Source: Kuafuiihalomonas sp964473255 (GTDB lineage: Bacteria > Myxococcota > Kuafuiibacteriia > Kuafuiibacteriales > Kuafuiibacteriaceae). Taken from it: a stretch of 64,000 bases of DNA. The notes below the pieces were generated by a model. That model worked only from the letters and a program-made list of their open reading frames with translations, was not told the DNA's origin and did not search any database. Made by a program: the position numbers and the translations under genes. The stretch covers positions 1 through 64,000 of the forward strand of contig CAYYOT010000020.1 in NCBI GenBank assembly GCA_964473255.1. Direction: 5' to 3'. Positions 60,333 to 64,000 of this stretch are shown in pieces. Position 1 is the stretch's first letter. Each line of letters opens with the position of its first letter.

Positions 60333-61373
60333 ATGGACCTACCCCGTCTCTACCGTCATATGGCGCGGTCGCGAGCGTTCGAGAACGCTGTCGCTGATCT
60401 TTGGCAGCAAGGAAAAATCTCCGGCGAGATGCACGCCGGTACGGGCGAAGAAGCCGTCGCTGCGGGGGCCGTTAGTCATCTCCGAAGCGGAGATGGCCTC
60501 GCACTCACACATCGCTGTACGCCGGCGTTGGTCGCTCGCGGCATTCCTCTGGTCCCCATGCTGCGAGAGTTTCTGGGGCGTCGGGATGGACTGGGTCGCG
60601 GTCAGGGGGGCCACATGCATGTGTTCTCGCGGGAGCATCTGGTTGCAACCTCTGGGATCGTCGGGGCCTCGGTTCCGGTTGCTGCTGGTTTCGCCCTGTC
60701 CGGCAAGCGGATGAGAAAGGGCGCCGTCGGTCTAGCTCTCACCGGCGACGGAGCCATGAATCAAGGGATGCTCCTCGAGACCCTCAACCTCGCGGCGGCC
60801 TGGCGACTGCCTCTCGTCGTCGTATGCATCGACAACGGATGGGCCATCACGACACGAGCGGGTACGGTGACGAGCGGACGGCTCGTTGACCGCGTCGCTG
60901 CGTTCGGCTGGCGCGTCGAGGGAGTGGACGGCACCGACGTCGAAGCCGTGCACGCGGTCGCCGGTCGTCTCATCGACGAGAGCCGCCGGGGGCGAGGTCC
61001 CGGCTTTCTCCATGCGACCTGCCCGCGGATCGATGGGCACTTCCTCGGCGACCCCCTCCTCGACCAAGCTCGTCACCTCACCGGAAGCTCCGCGCAGGAG
61101 ACGCTTGGCCGCGTCGTGTCGGCGGCAATGCAATCGGGTGGTGGAGGCGCCGCGGCCAAAGCGGCCAGCATGGCAAAGATGATGAGCACCTTGGCCCAAG
61201 CGCGGATGGGTACGACGCGGGACAGCCGGAGGGACCCCCTCAGCCGGGCAGCCAAGGCCTTGCGGGCCGCGAACGAAGACCCTACGCGCATCGATCGGGA
61301 AGTCCGGGCCGAGGTTCTTGATGCGGTTCGAGCGGCGCTGGAAGAGCCCGAGCGGGAGGCGACTCATGCTTGA
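60333..61373 (+). CDS. Second 2-oxoacid dehydrogenase E1 alpha subunit
   Basis: This 346-residue E1 alpha is of the pyruvate or acetoin dehydrogenase type. Motifs are GQGGHMHVF, VGASVPVAAGFAL and a thiamine-diphosphate site TGDGAMNQGML followed by CIDNGWAIT. Compared with the alpha subunit at 1496-2509, it keeps the canonical GDG. The C-terminal 90 residues include an unusual Ala/Met/Gly-rich segment. ATG 60333 has GGAGG 6 nt upstream. It overlaps the E1 beta start by 8 bp. Confidence 0.85.
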   Translation: MDLPRLYRHMARSRAFENAVADLWQQGKISGEMHAGTGEEAVAAGAVSHLRSGDGLALTHRCTPALVARGIPLVPMLREFLGRRDGLGRGQGGHMHVFSREHLVATSGIVGASVPVAAGFALSGKRMRKGAVGLALTGDGAMNQGMLLETLNLAAAWRLPLVVVCIDNGWAITTRAGTVTSGRLVDRVAAFGWRVEGVDGTDVEAVHAVAGRLIDESRRGRGPGFLHATCPRIDGHFLGDPLLDQARHLTGSSAQETLGRVVSAAMQSGGGGAAAKAASMAKMMSTLAQARMGTTRDSRRDPLSRAAKALRAANEDPTRIDREVRAEVLDAVRAALEEPEREATHA

Positions 61374-62373
61374 GCTGACCTTTGGCCGAGCGATCGACGC
61401 GGCCATCGAAGACGCAATGTCCCGCGATGCGACCATCGTGCTGATGGGAGAGGACGCGCCCCTCCTTCGACCTTCGTTGTTCGCGCGCTTCGGTCCGGAA
61501 CGGGTCTTGGCGACGCCGATTTCGGAGTCCTCTTTCCTCGGTGTCGCAGCGGGGGCTGCGATGGCAGGTCTTCGGCCCGTCGCCGAGCTGTACATGGTGG
61601 ATTTTCTGGCTGTCGCTCTCGACGCCGTTCTCAATCACATGGCAAAGCTCGAAGCGTTCTCCGGAGGAACGTGGACCTGTCCCGTCCTCATCCGCGCTCC
61701 GTGCGGCGCCGGATACGGGGATGGGTCGCAGCATGGGCAGTCGCTATGGGGGATGCTGGCCTCGATCCCAGGACTGACGGTCGTCGTTCCTTCGACACCC
61801 AACGACGCCTACGGACTGACGACGACAGCTTTGGCCGCGGAAGGTCCCGTGGTTTTGATGGAGCCCAAGCTCCTGTCCGAAGAGTGGTTGGAATTCCTGG
61901 GCCGCTGCGGTCGAGACACCGTTACCTTCGACGTGCCGGCCGCGGGCGCGCGCGGCCTGGTGGATCCGAGCGACGACCCCATACCATTCGGCCGAGCCGT
62001 CGTCCGCCGTGCGGGTTCGGACGTGACCATCTGCTCGATCGGCGTGGGAGCGCATCGGGCTATCGAGGCCGCGGATACGCTGAGCGACGTCAGCTGTGAG
62101 GTCATCGACCTTCGGTCGGTGAGACCGCTCGACATCGAGACCGTCGCCACCTCGGTCGAGAAGACGGGTCGACTCCTCGTCGTCGACGAAGACTATCGGG
62201 AGTGTGGAATGTCCGGTGAGCTGGCGGCGACCGCTCTGGAAGCCGGGCTCAAACCGCACTTCGGACGAGTCTGCCTGGAGTCGACCCTCCCCTACGAGCG
62301 GGAACGCGAAGCCAAAGCGCTGCCCAACGTGGCTCGCATCCGCGCTGGCATCGCTCGACTCATGCAGAGCTAG
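61366..62373 (+). CDS. Second 2-oxoacid dehydrogenase E1 beta subunit
   Basis: This 335-residue E1 beta carries GEDAPLL, ATPISESSFLGVAAGAAMAGLRPVAELY core SESSFLGVAAGAA, GAGYGDGSQHGQSL and a C-terminal domain with VIDLRSVRPLDI and VDEDYRECG. ATG 61366 lies inside the end of the alpha gene. No E2 or E3 gene follows, so the enzyme must use lipoyl partners encoded elsewhere or may act as a separate thiamine enzyme. The substrate is undetermined. Confidence 0.87.
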   Translation: MLELTFGRAIDAAIEDAMSRDATIVLMGEDAPLLRPSLFARFGPERVLATPISESSFLGVAAGAAMAGLRPVAELYMVDFLAVALDAVLNHMAKLEAFSGGTWTCPVLIRAPCGAGYGDGSQHGQSLWGMLASIPGLTVVVPSTPNDAYGLTTTALAAEGPVVLMEPKLLSEEWLEFLGRCGRDTVTFDVPAAGARGLVDPSDDPIPFGRAVVRRAGSDVTICSIGVGAHRAIEAADTLSDVSCEVIDLRSVRPLDIETVATSVEKTGRLLVVDEDYRECGMSGELAATALEAGLKPHFGRVCLESTLPYEREREAKALPNVARIRAGIARLMQS

Positions 62374-62418
62374 TTCGATTCTTGCCGTGCCACGACCGCC
62401 GGTCCTCCCACGGCTCGG

Positions 62419-64000
62419 TCAACGATCGGCGAGGCTCGCCGGCAGCACGTAGGCCAGCGCGAAGAGTGTGCCCGAGAACCCGGTGTATTCTCGAAGCATG
62501 CCCCCCGGATAGTGCTTCCGAATGAGCGGCAGCATCCCCGCCCTTTGGCCATCGACGATGAAGACGACGTCGCGGCCGTCGGGCGTGAACCATCGACCGT
62601 CGGTCGGCGGCTTCGTCCAGCGTTCGTGCGCGTAGATCCCTGGGGCTTGGTATTTCCACGCGCTGATGAGATCCCAGCTCATCGGCCGGCTGACGACGAC
62701 GACCCGGCGGCCAGGTCCAAACTCACCGAGGGCCCGACCCATCGCAGCGACCGAGGCACCCTGCCAGCGACCGAGCCCCGAGACGTAATAGCCGCGCACA
62801 CTCGTCACGACTGCGGCGGTCAAGGCCGATGCCAAGAGAGCCGTACGGACGGGAGATGGCCAGCGCGCGCGTCGAGTGGCTCCGGTTAGGGCCGCCAAGG
62901 CCACTCCGCCGAAGATGCTTGGTAGAGGGAGGACGTCGACCAGGTGATAGAGCTGATTGGGGACCGGATCGACGAGCGCCAGAGCGAGGCCTGCGGCCAG
63001 CCAGCCCAAGAGCGTTGCTTCCAGACCGCCTGAGGGTCGCCCGAGACACAAGCCCAGACCAACCAAGAAGAGAACGCTTTCGACGGGCCTCACGAAGTCG
63101 GCGTTCGGCCAGGGAGAAAAGGGACTGCGCTCCGTCGCATCCAAGAAGATGCGCGCGACGAGCGCGACACGATCGGGCCAAGCGACGACGTTCGCGCCTT
63201 CGAGCCAACGCATCGAGTGCCCGAAGAGTGCGTACCAAATCTCGCTCGAAGACATCCCTACGAGGAGCGGCAGAACGACGATCAACGCCGAAACGATCGA
63301 CAGGGCGATGCCGAGCGGCGAGACCAGTCTGCGCCGGGCAACCATCCAGACCAGCGTGATTCCCGCCAGCAAGGGCGGAAGCAGGACGGCCTTACTTCCG
63401 AGGAGCGTCCCGAAGCCGACGAAGAGTCCGACCCCGACCCAAGACATCGCTCGACCCTTTTCCAGTGCTCGATAGAGACATACGACGGCGCACGGGAAGA
63501 CGGTGAGAATCCAGGCTTCCAGGACTGCAATGCGGGAGGCGTGGACGTGCATCGGCGATACGGCGAGCAGCAGGGCGCCGGCGGTGGCGCCGGTTCGCCC
63601 GAGCTCCGGTCGCAAAAGAAGATAGACTGGCACGACCGAGACGGATGCTCCGACGGCGCTCGTGGCGCGAAGGACCACCAGAGTCGAATCGAAGAGCGCC
63701 GAAGCCGCTGCTTGGACCCAGACCCACGTAGCCGGTGTCCCGGCGATCCCCGGGCCAAACGGTTCGTAGCCCTCGCCCGCGATGATGTCGCGGACGCGCA
63801 GGCCCAGCACGGCTTCGTCTCCGTACAGTCCGCCAGGAATGTGCTCGAGGTGGATGGTTCGAGCCAGGAGCGCGATCAAAAACGTCGTGCTGAGGAGGAG
63901 ACGGTCCGTGCCTTCGATTCGACTTGCATGCGAATGAGCAGCGTCCGCACTCGGAGTTCGGTCGGTGCGGACCCACGCTAGGACCCATCCTCCGATCGAC
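62419..64000 (-). CDS. GT39-like membrane glycosyltransferase, N-terminus beyond window
   Basis: This integral membrane protein (at least 486 residues, with about ten helices) resembles the ArnT/PMT (GT39, GT-C fold) class. The first loop after helix 1 contains GLYGDEAV, with the acidic pair typical of the catalytic site, and later loops fit the fold. The frame is open to the window edge without an ATG or GTG. TTG 63879 falls inside the first helix, so the true start probably lies beyond base 64000. It ends ASLADR at 62419. Confidence 0.75.
   Translation of the reverse strand, partial: SIGGWVLAWVRTDRTPSADAAHSHASRIEGTDRLLLSTTFLIALLARTIHLEHIPGGLYGDEAVLGLRVRDIIAGEGYEPFGPGIAGTPATWVWVQAAASALFDSTLVVLRATSAVGASVSVVPVYLLLRPELGRTGATAGALLLAVSPMHVHASRIAVLEAWILTVFPCAVVCLYRALEKGRAMSWVGVGLFVGFGTLLGSKAVLLPPLLAGITLVWMVARRRLVSPLGIALSIVSALIVVLPLLVGMSSSEIWYALFGHSMRWLEGANVVAWPDRVALVARIFLDATERSPFSPWPNADFVRPVESVLFLVGLGLCLGRPSGGLEATLLGWLAAGLALALVDPVPNQLYHLVDVLPLPSIFGGVALAALTGATRRARWPSPVRTALLASALTAAVVTSVRGYYVSGLGRWQGASVAAMGRALGEFGPGRRVVVVSRPMSWDLISAWKYQAPGIYAHERWTKPPTDGRWFTPDGRDVVFIVDGQRAGMLPLIRKHYPGGMLREYTGFSGTLFALAYVLPASLADR

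Overview
The window is about 64 kb of GC-rich, densely packed bacterial DNA. It most resembles a marine or saline member of the Myxococcota (former Deltaproteobacteria). That is an inference from gene style: many hybrid two-component kinases, Cys-rich lipoproteins with proline/aspartate/alanine repeats, a PEGA protein, an NtrC-type enhancer-binding protein, MCE/Mla transport, a rhodopsin with retinal genes, and secreted FG-GAP, YD and RTX proteins. I saw no rRNA, tRNA, CRISPR array or replication origin.

Layout. 1-7607 (minus): one long co-directional block with a free-standing B12-binding protein carrying a CarH-like W-x9-E-H motif, two hybrid histidine kinases, panD, a 2-oxoacid dehydrogenase E1 alpha/beta pair and an unknown protein cut by the window edge. 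7672-9784: an HxxxDG acyltransferase-like protein convergent with nudC. 9836-16097: a cobalamin uptake island, with btuC-btuD-btuF divergent from a cobalamin riboswitch, a BtuB-like TonB receptor and a surface lipoprotein. 16121-23457: a PolX-like protein with a damaged polymerase site, hemN, a PAS kinase with an NtrC regulator, a lipoprotein and gpmA. 23461-28942: a PEGA/rhomboid-like membrane protein and a four-gene Mla/MCE lipid-transport operon. 28939-38932: an ECF sigma factor, a GST, then DUF2911-bshC-bshB-bshA (bacillithiol synthesis) running through overlapping stops into a large PIG-L protein, a 42-residue membrane protein and an SSS symporter. 38941-43131: a glycosyltransferase-GtrA fusion, a broken GST gene, a membrane protein, YceI and an IS3 transposase relic.

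43132-53905 (minus) is a secreted polymorphic-toxin cassette: FG-GAP protein, small lipoprotein, a 1961-residue YD-repeat/RTX protein, a separate RHS-core/Hint/nuclease-like toxin, and a small likely immunity gene. Four of its junctions overlap or nearly abut. 54284-55904 holds a frameshifted exported protein and a metzincin-like lipoprotein. 55953-60178 is a phototrophy island: blh, crtY, a 72-residue two-helix protein and a xanthorhodopsin-type proton pump, all divergent from a MerR-type regulator across an AT-rich promoter with repeated GAACA motifs. The window ends with a second E1 alpha/beta pair and a GT39-like membrane glycosyltransferase cut by the edge.

Two themes link the parts. B12 is imported under riboswitch control and may also serve as the chromophore of a CarH-like protein wired to histidine kinases. 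Light is also used by the rhodopsin, for which crtY and blh supply beta-carotene and retinal. Lycopene synthesis genes are not in the window. The features most worth testing are the B12 protein/kinase operon, the rhodopsin island with its unexplained small protein, and the split toxin cassette.
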